A stretch of 64,000 nt of DNA from contig NZ_JAXAFK010000007.1 of the NCBI RefSeq assembly GCF_033898505.1, positions 124,001 to 188,000 on the forward strand, in the 5' to 3' direction. This stretch comes from Pectobacterium carotovorum. GTDB taxonomy: Bacteria > Pseudomonadota > Gammaproteobacteria > Enterobacterales > Enterobacteriaceae. Position 1 is the first letter of the stretch. Every line of letters starts with the position of its first letter. Below the pieces are notes generated by a model, which was given only the letters and a program-made list of their open reading frames with translations, was not told the origin of the DNA and ran no database searches. Shown piece after piece: positions 1 through 8,167 of this stretch. Made by a program: the position numbers and the translations under genes.

Positions 1-158
1 GTGATTACTACAATCAGGTGAAACTCAAAAACTATCGGGACAGTATGCGCCTTGAGGGATTCAACGTTGAGGATACACCACTTCCCTCTGACAAACAGGA
101 AAGGGAAGCGCTGAGAAAAAACCTGATTGCTATGTATAAAGCGGGTGGTTATGTCTGA
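1..158 (+). CDS. Fic-associated antitoxin (YhfG/VbhA-like), 5' end missing
   Basis: An open frame enters from the left edge (codons in phase from base 3) and stops at 156-158; about 51 codons are visible. It contains the hexapeptide SMRLEG, which fits the (S/T)xxxE(G/N) inhibition motif of class I Fic antitoxins; E. coli YhfG carries the same motif. Such antitoxins place the motif Glu in the ATP site of the partner Fic protein and block AMPylation. The stop overlaps the start of the next gene (ATGTCTGA), the arrangement typical of a coupled antitoxin-toxin pair. The start codon is outside the window, so total length is unknown. Confidence 0.8.
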   Translation, partial: DYYNQVKLKNYRDSMRLEGFNVEDTPLPSDKQEREALRKNLIAMYKAGGYV

Positions 159-735
159 TAAATACGGCTCAGGGCAAGATCCTTATATCTACCCTGATAG
201 CGATGTTCTGATAAATAAGCTCGGCATCAACGATGACAGTCAATTCGACGATGCGGAGCGTCAGTTATCCGAATTGGCCGTTCTCGATATTGAATTTGAA
301 GAACCGCCTTACGATTTACATTATTGGTGTGGGCTGCACGGGAAAATATTCGGGGATTTATTCGATTGGGCAGGAGAAATACGGCGTATCGATATATCTA
401 AAGGACAAACACGTTTTTGCACCGTATCCCGTATTGAAATTGAAGCCAATAAAATTTTTACTCAACTATCCAGTGATGATTTTTTACAAGGCCTTGAACG
501 TCCAGATCTAATAGTTCAACTAGCAGAATACTATTCAGATTTGAATGTAATTCATCCGTTTCGGGAAGGCAATGGGCGTTCTCAGCGTTTATTGTTCGAG
601 CATATGATTATCAATTGTGGCTATGGTGTCTCTTTCGAAAATATCGGCGTTCAGGAGTGGTTAGCGGCTAACGTGGCCGGATACCACGGTAATATTCGAC
701 CATTAGCCGATATTTTTGAGAAAAGTATTCTCTGA
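151..735 (+). CDS. fic: Fic family protein adenylyltransferase (toxin)
   Basis: 194 aa. The N-terminus (MSDKYGSGQDPYIYP) matches E. coli Fic, so I take ATG 151 rather than the upstream TTG at 127. The catalytic loop is HPFREGNGRSQR, an intact HPFx(D/E)GNGRxxR motif with the catalytic His, the acidic metal ligand and the phosphate-binding Arg residues. E. coli K-12 Fic has a degenerate loop here. Fic enzymes transfer AMP from ATP to hydroxyl side chains of target proteins; class I members in related bacteria modify topoisomerases. It overlaps the antitoxin by 8 bases, so translation is probably coupled. The canonical motif suggests an active toxin; the target is not known from sequence. Confidence 0.9.
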   Translation: MSDKYGSGQDPYIYPDSDVLINKLGINDDSQFDDAERQLSELAVLDIEFEEPPYDLHYWCGLHGKIFGDLFDWAGEIRRIDISKGQTRFCTVSRIEIEANKIFTQLSSDDFLQGLERPDLIVQLAEYYSDLNVIHPFREGNGRSQRLLFEHMIINCGYGVSFENIGVQEWLAANVAGYHGNIRPLADIFEKSIL

Positions 736-1318
736 CCCCTTCAATAAAAAGATTTTGCACAACACTGTTCCCCCCTCTTCACCACAGTTTTTTATTTTTA
801 TTAATCAATAAATTAATGGGTGATGAGTCGGCGGACAGGTAATGGTGCAGCGTATACTCATTTGTCGGCGAAGCAGTTGAGTGAGCACACTACTAGAATA
901 ATTTGATGCGATTTTAGAACGCAATGGCACAAGTGGGGAACGTGATTTACATTAATGCTAGATAACTCATTGAGTTTATGGTGATAATAGGAACAATACC
1001 TATCATGTATTCCATTGATTATAAATATTAATTCCCTGTTCCATTTTCACACATGCCCCCAATAATGCCCCCGAATAATTTTTTGACCAATTTAAGGCTT
1101 ATGTTTATAGGTGGTGAAGGGATATCGTTCTCTTCTACCAGAATTAAATCCCACTTAAATAATTATCACAATAATTATAACCAAAATAATCATTTAAAAT
1201 CATACACATTGAACGATAACGGCTATTGACTCGTTGACTAAAAAATGCAGAAATTACCCCTCCCATAAGGAAAAAGGATTTATGGGGCCGGATTATGGAC
1301 AACGTTAAGGAATAAATA
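736..1318. other. Intergenic region, 583 bp, AT-rich, no gene found
   Basis: No convincing reading frame or RNA was found between fic and hcp. The stretch is AT-rich like the rest of the island. It holds a short duplicated phrase (ATGCCCCCAATAATGCCCCC, about 1052-1071) that could be debris from a former integration, but I cannot connect it to a named element. The last 100 bases should carry the hcp promoter; a purine-rich AAGGAATAAATA precedes the hcp ATG. Confidence 0.5.
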
Positions 1319-1798
1319 ATGGCAAATTTGATCTATCTGAAACTCACCGGCATCAAACAAGGTCTGATCTCTGCGGGCTGTTCAAGTGCAGACTCCATAG
1401 GCAATAAATATCAGGCTTCCCATGAAGATGAAATTTTTGTTTATGAGTTAATGAACCAGATAACAAGACAAGATAACGTTTCACTCTCCCCTGTGGAAAT
1501 CAGAAAGCCAATAGATAAAGCCACCCCGCTTCTGGCACAGGCATTGAATGGTAATGAAAAACTAACCTGTGAGTTCTTTTTTTACAGGACTTCTCAATCA
1601 GGTGGTAATGAACTCTATTTCAAAATGGTGTTAAGAGATGCGGTTATCAATGATATCCGTTTTTTCGCCCCAAACTCATTAACGCATAACGAATTACAAC
1701 CACAAGAGAATATTTCATTTAAGTTCGCATCGATTGAATGGGAGCATGTGGTCGCTCGGACAAGCTCTTATATCTTATGGAAAGATGTGGAGTATTAA
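1319..1798 (+). CDS. hcp: Hcp family type VI secretion tube protein
   Basis: 159 aa, the usual size for enterobacterial Hcp. The N-terminus (MANLIYLKLTGIKQGLIS), the region GNKYQASHEDEIFVYEL and the segment PVEIRKPIDKATPLL are hallmarks of the Hcp1 family. Hcp forms hexameric rings stacked into the inner tube of the type VI secretion system and can carry effectors in its lumen or fused to its C-terminus. This copy ends at the standard length without a fused toxin domain. No other T6SS structural gene is nearby, so it is an orphan hcp; its stop (1796-1798) almost touches the next start (1800), suggesting one transcript with the downstream candidate effector. Confidence 0.92.
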   Translation: MANLIYLKLTGIKQGLISAGCSSADSIGNKYQASHEDEIFVYELMNQITRQDNVSLSPVEIRKPIDKATPLLAQALNGNEKLTCEFFFYRTSQSGGNELYFKMVLRDAVINDIRFFAPNSLTHNELQPQENISFKFASIEWEHVVARTSSYILWKDVEY

Positions 1799-1799
1799 A

Positions 1800-2636
1800 A
1801 TGAGTATTGATTCATCCCATCAATTTCACTTTTTAGAGGAAAGCAACCGCCTGAGGAGAGTTGCTCTGCTGGCTTCCTCTTTTTTCATTCAAGATAAAAC
1901 ATTAAGAATGCGTTATCTTCGTGAAATTGAGGATTTCATCAATGAAACAGAGATGAAACTCAGGTCATCAACAATTAGTTTTTTTGATAAAAATCATATT
2001 CTATATGAATTGGTAACCGAGCGTGAAGAAACAGAAAGAGACTACCAAAAACTACGAACCGGTGATTATGTAAAATATATCGTTACGGATATATTTGAAG
2101 ACCAGGGTGTTTTAAAATACACCAAAATCGCATCTGGTGTTGTTTCGGGTGGTTTTCAGGCATTTATGGGATATCGATTAAATCAATTAGGGAGATATCT
2201 CAATATAAAACATTTTAAATCATTTGGAGTTTTATTAATCTCCCACGGATTCAATAATGCTTATGAGTCAGCAACCCCTATAATATTTGATGGTAAATAT
2301 AGTGCAGGACCAGTCAGACACATATACAGAGGTCTTGCTTCTCTTGCAGGATATAACGATGATGCCGGAGATGCCTTGTATAGCGCAGGTGATTTGTCAC
2401 TCACCATTTACGCCTCTTTAAGAACACCAGTATTAGTGGACAGTCCTACTCGATTGGCCTCACGAGGTTTTATGGATAAACCAGGAACAACAAAACTATT
2501 CAAATATGCTCATGGCGATTTTAAACCCAAATATACTGCGGCAAGTAGCATAATGAAGCTTTATATGGTAGGGGGCTCTGCTTATAAGATATATGCTGAA
2601 TTCACAGATGACAATTATCGTTTAGGCGATAAGTGA
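1800..2636 (+). CDS. DUF4225-like protein, putative Hcp-dependent T6SS effector
   Basis: 278 aa from ATG 1800 (MSIDSSHQFHF). An in-frame upstream ATG at 1734 lies inside hcp and is less likely. Residues 1-95 look alpha-helical and charged. Residues about 110-170 contain a Gly- and hydrophobic-rich stretch (SGVVSGGFQAFMGYRL, GVLLISHGFNNAYESATP) that resembles proteins annotated as DUF4225. No classical signal peptide or known enzymatic motif was found. It follows hcp by one base, and two small membrane proteins are convergent to it, the layout of an Hcp-delivered effector module. The effector role is inference from context; the mode of action (membrane-active or enzymatic) is open. Confidence 0.6.
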   Translation: MSIDSSHQFHFLEESNRLRRVALLASSFFIQDKTLRMRYLREIEDFINETEMKLRSSTISFFDKNHILYELVTEREETERDYQKLRTGDYVKYIVTDIFEDQGVLKYTKIASGVVSGGFQAFMGYRLNQLGRYLNIKHFKSFGVLLISHGFNNAYESATPIIFDGKYSAGPVRHIYRGLASLAGYNDDAGDALYSAGDLSLTIYASLRTPVLVDSPTRLASRGFMDKPGTTKLFKYAHGDFKPKYTAASSIMKLYMVGGSAYKIYAEFTDDNYRLGDK

Positions 2637-2673
2637 TTTTTTAGTTTAAATACGTTATCCCATCATTACCCTG

Positions 2674-2697
2674 TAGCAATGACAGTTGTCATTGCTA
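2674..2697. terminator. Hairpin between convergent genes
   Basis: A perfect 10-bp inverted repeat (TAGCAATGAC / GTCATTGCTA) with a 4-base loop sits in the gap between the DUF4225-like gene and the convergent membrane-protein gene. It lacks a clear T-run on either strand, so it may be a weak bidirectional terminator or an mRNA-end stabiliser. Confidence 0.45.
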
Positions 2698-2727
2698 ACT
2701 TCCATAAGTATAAAAATTATATATCAT

Positions 2728-3123
2728 TTAAAATCTGACTAAACAATTAAATGAATTTAAAACCCGCAGAGGGATTAATTTAATCATCATAATCATTGTG
2801 ATTTTATAGTTTTCACTTTTAGCTTTCATAAAACTAATAACCGAAATCCCATAAATTAATAAAAATATTTTTATACTTTTTATTACAACACCATACTCAT
2901 AGTATCCATAAATAGCAAACCCTAGAGACATAAGAAAAAGCATCAGCATTTTATTCCAGCACAGATATGCGATGAAATAAATATAATCAGAAAAAGATTC
3001 AATGTCTTTTATTTTTATATTTTTTCCATAAGCCCTGTTTTTTGTATCTACATAGTTATTTTTCAGGCGAAGTAATTCCCTGACACTCAATCCTGATTTT
3101 AAGATTAACACTCTTTTATTCAT
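2728..3123 (-). CDS. Small membrane protein, paralogue 1 (candidate immunity protein)
   Basis: 131 aa. I recognise no named family. A conserved cytoplasmic-looking N-terminus (KSGLSVRELLRLKNNYV) is followed by two hydrophobic stretches near residues 47-72 and 80-97 and a third weaker one, so an inner-membrane location is likely. It is a clear paralogue of the next gene: roughly 45 percent of residues agree by eye, highest in the first 26. It is convergent with the DUF4225-like gene. Duplicated small membrane proteins beside a T6SS cargo gene often are immunity proteins, but opposite-strand placement is unusual, so the role is inference. Composition is very AT-rich. Confidence 0.6.
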   Translation of the reverse strand: MNKRVLILKSGLSVRELLRLKNNYVDTKNRAYGKNIKIKDIESFSDYIYFIAYLCWNKMLMLFLMSLGFAIYGYYEYGVVIKSIKIFLLIYGISVISFMKAKSENYKITMIMMIKLIPLRVLNSFNCLVRF

Positions 3124-3197
3124 TACACGCTCCCTCGCTCATAATACAAGTCATTCCTGATTAACCAATATCGCCGCTGAATAACGTTAAAATAAAA

Positions 3198-3584
3198 TCA
3201 GTTAGCAAAAAAAATCATCAATTTAAATTTAATTAATTTTAAAACCGTAATCATATGTATATTATAATGATTAGCCTCAACTTTTAATACGCAAAAAATC
3301 GATATCGAATAAATAATAAAAAAAGTTTTGACAAAGGCAATCACATTGCCACTATCATAGTAAGCGTAAATTGAAAAAAATAAGCTCATGAAGACCGGAA
3401 GATACATTGCTTCCCAGCATAAACGAGTAACGATAAAAACATAGTCTGCAAAGGACTCAGCTTTCTTCGTTGGAGTGTTAAATTTGAAATCATCACTTTT
3501 TACATAGACATAATTATTTTTCAGGCGAAGTAGCTCCCTGACTGTAAGCCCTGATTTTAAGAGTAGTGCTCTTTTATCCATCAT
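3198..3584 (-). CDS. Small membrane protein, paralogue 2 (candidate immunity protein)
   Basis: 128 aa (the second Met, giving 127 aa, is equally possible). Same architecture as the neighbour: N-terminal motif KSGLTVRELLRLKNNYV, a variable charged linker, an SFADYV segment, then hydrophobic stretches near residues 55-75 and 84-102. It lies 74 bases upstream of paralogue 1 in the same orientation, so the two probably share a transcript that starts on the tRNA side. The linker at residues 27-42 has diverged most, as expected if the two copies recognise different partners. No enzymatic motif is visible. Confidence 0.6.
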   Translation of the reverse strand: MMDKRALLLKSGLTVRELLRLKNNYVYVKSDDFKFNTPTKKAESFADYVFIVTRLCWEAMYLPVFMSLFFSIYAYYDSGNVIAFVKTFFIIYSISIFCVLKVEANHYNIHMITVLKLIKFKLMIFFAN

Positions 3585-3623
3585 CCATTCCCTTGATTGT
3601 TTGTCCTACTAACCAGCTAAACC

Positions 3624-3787
3624 TTACCCCTTCGGCTCAATCCCCTGCTTTCTCAATTCCTGACGGGCAAGTTCTTTGAATCAGTTGCCGAGGCTGACCC
3701 CTTCTTTTGCTACGACTTCATCTAGCTGTTCGCGTAGCTCAGGAGAGAGTAGACGAGCAGAGACAATAAGGGCCGTGAAACCGCGTA
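3624..3787 (-). pseudogene. Broken ribbon-helix-helix-like gene remnant
   Basis: On the minus strand one frame reads LIVSARLLSPELREQLDEVV..GVSLGN, then a TGA stop, then FKELARQELRKQGIEPKG and TAA. The pattern (short beta strand, helix, helix with a conserved small residue before an aromatic) resembles ribbon-helix-helix DNA-binding proteins of the prophage or antitoxin type. The in-frame stop falls where a Trp would be expected (TGG to TGA). I see no start codon with a ribosome site, and the 5' part dissolves into sequence close to thrW. It is best read as decayed island cargo. The exact 5' limit is uncertain. Confidence 0.55.
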
Positions 3788-3844
3788 TTATAAAGGTTTA
3801 AAGGGTGTTTGAGTAGGCTTAGGGGGACGTTAAAATAGGTAGGA

Positions 3845-3920
3845 TGGTGCCGATAATAGGAGTCGAACCTACGACCTTCGCATTACGAATGCGCTGCTCT
3901 ACCAACTGAGCTATATCGGC
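3845..3920 (-). tRNA. thrW: tRNA-Thr (anticodon CGU)
   Basis: The minus strand gives a complete 76-base cloverleaf. The acceptor stem GCCGATA pairs with TATCGGC, the discriminator is A, and CCA is encoded. The D-loop contains AGCTCAGTTGGTAGAGC, the anticodon loop is TTCGTAA with anticodon CGT, and the T-arm contains GGTTCGACTCC. It lies downstream of proBA on the same strand, as thrW does in E. coli, where this tRNA is an attachment site for prophages and islands. I saw no second copy of its 3' end within the island, so an intact att repeat pair is not visible here. Confidence 0.97.
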
Positions 3921-4460
3921 TTTGGGATCGTCGTGGCGAGAGCCAGACGTGAACTACGGGGTGACAAATTAGTGATAATGGTACGTCAAGTCAAGCGTTT
4001 GGCGATCGTCTGCCGATTTTATCATCACCCTTACGTTGATAAGGCATTTCTGATAATTTTCCGTACTAATAACGCTATAGGCTATAGCTTTTCGGCTTAA
4101 CGGACGCACATGCAGAGTATGTTTCCTATAGTCCCCCTTTTCTTCGGGTGAAGTACCAGAAAGAGAGAGTACCTAATCATGTGAAAACACCATTTTATTT
4201 GCAGATAAATATTCCTGTTTTATAAAGGGTGATATTTACAATAAAAATATCTTTTTACCTTTCCGATATAAATGTAATACATAACAAAACCCACCTGTAC
4301 GGTTTAGGATAATTCCCTATTCTTTTTATTTTCTATTTTGCTCTACTTAAATGACCAAGACGACAAGGAGGCGGTCTTAACGTGAAGCTTTCAATAATAT
4401 GTTGTCGACGACAAGGTTATTGTTAGCGTAGTCATAGAGCGCTGTAAGAGGAAATAGACC
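3921..4460. other. Intergenic region between thrW and the coiled-coil gene
   Basis: 540 bp with no supported gene. Its left end holds the thrW promoter and its right end should hold the promoter of the gene at 4461. A near-palindrome TTGTCGACGACAA (4402-4414) and a second GACGACAAGG about 50 bases upstream of it could be a regulator site; I cannot name the regulator. Confidence 0.4.
3966..3994 (-). promoter_or_regulatory. Sigma-70 promoter of thrW
   Basis: On the minus strand TTGACT (-35) is followed by a 17-base spacer and TAATTT (-10), ending 46 bases before the tRNA 5' end. Position and spacing fit a tRNA promoter. Confidence 0.6.
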
Positions 4461-4880
4461 ATGAATATGAAACCATTGTTTTTAGGCTTAATACTGGGAA
4501 CCAGTTACATTGGCATGGCGGCAGCAAATGATCTGGATTCTGCCCGGGCATCCGCAGAATCCGCTCTCAGCCACGATCGCGCTGAAGCAAGAGAAAAAGC
4601 GTCAGAAGCGCGAACCAAGGCGCATGAGCATGAAGCCCAGGCGCGGGAAAAAGCGAATGATTTCAAAGCGGATCTCAAATCAAGGGAACCAGAAGCCAAA
4701 GAACGGGCAGACAAAGTCAAAGCTGATGTGAAATCCAGAGAATCCGAAGCCAGAAAAGACGCCGAAAAAGGCTGGGCCGACGTCAAATCTAAAGCGGATA
4801 GTTTTAACAGCCGTGCGGAAAAGAATGCTCGTGAAACCGCCGACTCCATCCACAATGCCGCAGAGAAGCATCAGCGTTAA
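4461..4880 (+). CDS. Secreted Ala/Lys/Glu-rich coiled-coil protein, function unknown
   Basis: 139 aa. A Sec signal peptide (MNMKPLFLGLILGTSYIGMAAA, cleavage near residue 22) precedes a mature part made almost entirely of Ala, Lys, Glu, Arg, Asp and Ser. Imperfect 10-12 residue periodic units such as AREKASEARTKA, ADLKSREPEAKE and ADVKSRESEARK predict one long amphipathic helix, similar in composition to LEA-type stress proteins. The periplasm is the likely location. A GAGGAAAT ribosome site precedes the ATG. No Cys or catalytic motif is present. I do not recognise a named family; stress protection or an envelope role is only inference. Confidence 0.75.
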   Translation: MNMKPLFLGLILGTSYIGMAAANDLDSARASAESALSHDRAEAREKASEARTKAHEHEAQAREKANDFKADLKSREPEAKERADKVKADVKSRESEARKDAEKGWADVKSKADSFNSRAEKNARETADSIHNAAEKHQR

Positions 4881-5187
4881 TATGAAATAACGCGTTATTG
4901 TAATAGAGGATAAATAATTATTACCTTTTATCCTCCGATAGCAAGACAGGTTATGTATTTGTGAAATATCACACAAAGCATAGTTTGTTACTATTGGAGG
5001 ATATTTATTTTATGCGGTTATTTTATTGCATTTTTATTGCTGTATTACATTTTAAGTTAACTACATATAACACAGCAAAAAATTACAGCTGAAATGAGAT
5101 GTCTTATTTAGAAAAAAAGGCTGAAGTAAAAAATGGCGTGAAAATAACGCTGCGCATACCAATTTGATATACGCAGCCATTAATCGA
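4881..5187. other. Intergenic region downstream of proA
   Basis: 307 bp, AT-rich. It may contain a 26-codon frame at 5012-5092 (plus strand, hydrophobic N-terminus) behind a GGAGG 11 bases upstream. Evidence is too weak to call it a gene. No clear proA terminator hairpin was seen. Confidence 0.3.
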
Positions 5188-6441
5188 TTAGGCGCGAATC
5201 AAATCGTCGCCATAACCAATCCACTTATAGGTGGTCAGCGCTTCCAACCCCATTGGGCCACGCGCATGCAGTTTCTGGGTGCTGACCGCCACTTCTGCCC
5301 CCAAACCAAACTGGCCGCCGTCGGTGAAGCGCGTACTGGCGTTGACATACACCGCGGAGGAATCCACTTCACGTACGAAACGTTCTGCATTGCTCAAGGA
5401 GCGCGTCAGAATCGCATCAGAGTGCTGCGTACCATGTTCGCGAATATGGGCAACTGCCGCATCCAGGGAGTCCACCAGCGTAACGTTCAGGTCGTTAGAG
5501 AGCCATTCGTCATTATAGTTGGCTTCTTCCACGGCAACGACGCTTGCCGGGCCACCTTTCAGGTAAGGCATCGCGGAAGGACTGGCATGGAGCGTAACGC
5601 CTGCCGCCGCCATTTTCTTGCTCAGAGCTGGCAGGAAGCGATCGGCAATACGTTGATTGACCAGCAGCGTTTCCAGGCTATTACAGGCGCTAGGGCGCTG
5701 CACCTTGGCGCTTTCAATGACGGTCAGCGCCTTGTCGAAATCGATGCTGTCGTCAGCATAGATGTGACAAACGCCGATCCCCCCGGTAATGACCGGAATC
5801 GTCGATTGTTCACGGCACAGCTTATGCAGGCCAGCACCACCGCGCGGAATCAGCATATCCACGTAGCGATCCAGCTTCAGCAGTTGATTAACCAGTTCAC
5901 GATCCGGGCTTTCAATCGCCTGCACCGCAGCGGCTGGCAGGCCGCACTGCGACAGCGCCTGCTGAATCACTTTTACCGTCGCCGCGTTGGTGCGGTACGT
6001 CTCTTTGCCACCGCGCAGAATCACAGCGTTACCGGTTTTCAGGCACAGTGACGCCACATCGATAGTGACGTTCGGGCGCGCTTCATAAATCACACCGACC
6101 ACGCCCAGCGGCACGCGGCGACGTTCCAGCTTCAGGCCGTTATCCAGCATGCTGCCGTCCATCACCTGCCCTACCGGATCGGTCAGGCGACAGACCTGGC
6201 GCACATCGCTGGCGATCGCACTCAGTCGTTCCTGCGTCAGAAGCAGACGATCCTGCAATGCCTCACTCATGCCATTTTGGCGCGCATCGGTTAAATCCAG
6301 CGCGTTAGCCGCGAGAATCGTCGCGCTCTCGGCCTCCAGCAAATCCGCAATCGTCAGCAGCGCGCGATCTTTCTGAGCCGTGCTCAAGACTGCTAGCTGA
6401 TAAGAGGCCGCTTTTGCCGCTTTACCCATTTGTTCAAGCAT
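5188..6441 (-). CDS. proA: Gamma-glutamyl phosphate reductase
   Basis: 417 aa, the standard length. ProA reduces gamma-glutamyl phosphate with NADPH to glutamate semialdehyde, the second step of proline synthesis, in the cytoplasm. Recognisable segments are [19 protein letters not shown] near residue 110, [11 protein letters not shown], and the catalytic-Cys region [12 protein letters not shown] near residue 250, typical of this aldehyde dehydrogenase-like family. It follows proB by 10 bases, so the two form the proBA operon and probably act as a complex that channels the unstable phosphate intermediate. Confidence 0.98.
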   Translation of the reverse strand: MLEQMGKAAKAASYQLAVLSTAQKDRALLTIADLLEAESATILAANALDLTDARQNGMSEALQDRLLLTQERLSAIASDVRQVCRLTDPVGQVMDGSMLDNGLKLERRRVPLGVVGVIYEARPNVTIDVASLCLKTGNAVILRGGKETYRTNAATVKVIQQALSQCGLPAAAVQAIESPDRELVNQLLKLDRYVDMLIPRGGAGLHKLCREQSTIPVITGGIGVCHIYADDSIDFDKALTVIESAKVQRPSACNSLETLLVNQRIADRFLPALSKKMAAAGVTLHASPSAMPYLKGGPASVVAVEEANYNDEWLSNDLNVTLVDSLDAAVAHIREHGTQHSDAILTRSLSNAERFVREVDSSAVYVNASTRFTDGGQFGLGAEVAVSTQKLHARGPMGLEALTTYKWIGYGDDLIRA

Positions 6442-6451
6442 CGCGAACTCC

Positions 6452-7555
6452 TTAATTGATAATCATATCGTCGCGGTGGATAGCCACCGGACCATATTCG
6501 TAGCCAAGAATATCGGCAATCTGTTGAGAGTGGTGTCCGGCAATCATACGCAGCGCATCGCTGTTATAGCGCGTCACGGCATGCGCCACATCGCGCCCCG
6601 CCAGACTACGCACGCGGATCACTTCACCACGGGAGAAATTCCCTTCTACGGTGCGGATACCTTTAGGCAGCAGCGAACTGCCACGCTCGAGGATCGCCGA
6701 GAGCGCGCCGTCGTCGACGGTGATTTCCCCCGCCGGCGGTGCGCCGAAAATCCAGTGTTTACGGCTTTCCAGCGGCGCATCGAGCGCATGAAAACGCGTT
6801 CCGACGGAGATATCCGCAATCACATCGCCAATTACGCCCGGCTTGCTGCCTGCGGCAATCACCACATCGATACCAGCACGACAGGCCACATCGGCAGCCT
6901 GTAATTTGGTCGACATACCGCCCGTTCCGAGACCTGACACGCTATCACCGGCAATGCTGCGCAGCGCATCGTTGATGCCAGTGACTTCACGGATCAGCTC
7001 CGCATCAGGATTATTGCGCGGATCGGCGGTAAACAGCCCGGCCTGATCGGTCAGCAGCAGCAGCTTATCCGCATCGGCCAGAATCGCCGCCAGCGCAGAC
7101 AGGTTGTCGTTGTCACCCACCTTGATTTCGGCGGTGGCAACGGCGTCGTTTTCATTAATCACCGGAACAATATTGTTATCCAGCAGCGCCCGCATGGTGT
7201 CGCGCGCGTTGAGGAAACGCTCACGATCTTCCATATCCGCACGCGTCAGCAGCATCTGCCCGACGTGGATACCGTAGATGGAAAAAAGCTGTTCCCACAG
7301 TTGAATCAAGCGGCTTTGACCCACGGCGGCCAGCAGTTGTTTGGTCGCAATCGTGGCCGGGAGTTCGGGGTAACCCAAATGTTCACGCCCGGCGGCAATC
7401 GCCCCTGAGGTGACAATAACAATCCGATGCCCTGCCGCATGTTGCTGCGCGCACTGGCGCACCAGTTCAACAATGTGGGCGCGGTTAAGACGGCGCGAAC
7501 CGCCGGTTAGCACGCTGGTGCCCAGTTTCACAACCAAAGTCTGGCTGCCGCTCAT
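6452..7555 (-). CDS. proB: Glutamate 5-kinase
   Basis: 367 aa from [19 protein letters not shown], the length of E. coli ProB; an in-frame upstream start would add 8 residues not found in the family. The N-terminal amino-acid-kinase domain (residues 1-255) shows [22 protein letters not shown] and [21 protein letters not shown]. The C-terminal PUA domain (about 275-365) includes [19 protein letters not shown]. It phosphorylates glutamate, the committed and proline-inhibited step of proline synthesis. It lies directly upstream of proA. Confidence 0.98.
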   Translation of the reverse strand: MSGSQTLVVKLGTSVLTGGSRRLNRAHIVELVRQCAQQHAAGHRIVIVTSGAIAAGREHLGYPELPATIATKQLLAAVGQSRLIQLWEQLFSIYGIHVGQMLLTRADMEDRERFLNARDTMRALLDNNIVPVINENDAVATAEIKVGDNDNLSALAAILADADKLLLLTDQAGLFTADPRNNPDAELIREVTGINDALRSIAGDSVSGLGTGGMSTKLQAADVACRAGIDVVIAAGSKPGVIGDVIADISVGTRFHALDAPLESRKHWIFGAPPAGEITVDDGALSAILERGSSLLPKGIRTVEGNFSRGEVIRVRSLAGRDVAHAVTRYNSDALRMIAGHHSQQIADILGYEYGPVAIHRDDMIIN

Positions 7556-7678
7556 AATTTCTCTGCCGTTGGATGTCAAAAAATAAGAATAAGGAAAACG
7601 TTGTAGCAGGACAGACGCGTTATGCCAACAGGCACAACGCGAAAACCTGCGAATAAATCGGGGATCGTCAGGGAAGCA

Positions 7679-8053
7679 TCACGGTCGGGCGACGAGGGTA
7701 CAGGCGGGTTCCAGCGAGCGCAGCAGTTTCTCCAGTCGGACATGGAAAGCCTGTTTGGCATTTTCCACCTGTTCCATCACGGCTTTATCCTTGATTTTTT
7801 CCTCACGCCAGTTGCCCTGCTTATCAAACAGACCGTAGTGATAATCATAGGCAAAAGCCTGGCCAGTATCTTCCAGATTCAGCCACCAGCCCCAGAACTC
7901 ACGATTTTCTGGCGCAGGCTTGATGTTGACGCAAACCGCCAGGCAATCAAAGAAGAACGCGGTATCCTCGCACTGCGCTTCACGGATATAAGGCCCCAAC
8001 GACGTAAAATTTTTCATGAGTCGGCTTTTGGGGTGTCCACTCGGTAACATCAT
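7679..8053 (-). CDS. crl: Sigma factor-binding protein Crl
   Basis: 124 aa, slightly shorter than E. coli Crl (133) at the C-terminus. Conserved blocks [47 protein letters not shown] and YDYHYGLFD identify it. Crl binds sigma-S and favours formation of the RpoS holoenzyme in stationary phase. The ATG at 8053 has GGAG seven bases upstream. In E. coli phoE separates crl from proB; here no porin gene is present, and two ankyrin genes lie on the other side, between crl and frsA. Confidence 0.96.
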   Translation of the reverse strand: MMLPSGHPKSRLMKNFTSLGPYIREAQCEDTAFFFDCLAVCVNIKPAPENREFWGWWLNLEDTGQAFAYDYHYGLFDKQGNWREEKIKDKAVMEQVENAKQAFHVRLEKLLRSLEPACTLVARP

Positions 8054-8167
8054 TTACGATCTCCTCTGGTTGAACCTTCTTTTTAGCAGAGAATGGCAAT
8101 TTATCAACCACCTGGCGTCAGGTTACTGCCCAACGCCCGGCTTTTCAGCTTTTACACCGACGTGCTC

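Noticed and set aside
736..1318. Possible att site or integrase remnant before hcp
   Set aside because: No copy of the thrW 3' end and no integrase motif could be found; only a short duplicated ATGCCCCC phrase is present.
5164..6051. 295-codon plus-strand frame opposite proA
   Set aside because: It is the antisense shadow of proA, whose protein is unmistakable.
7556..7579. Longer proB start
   Set aside because: The extra eight residues are absent in the family, and [12 protein letters not shown] matches E. coli ProB.
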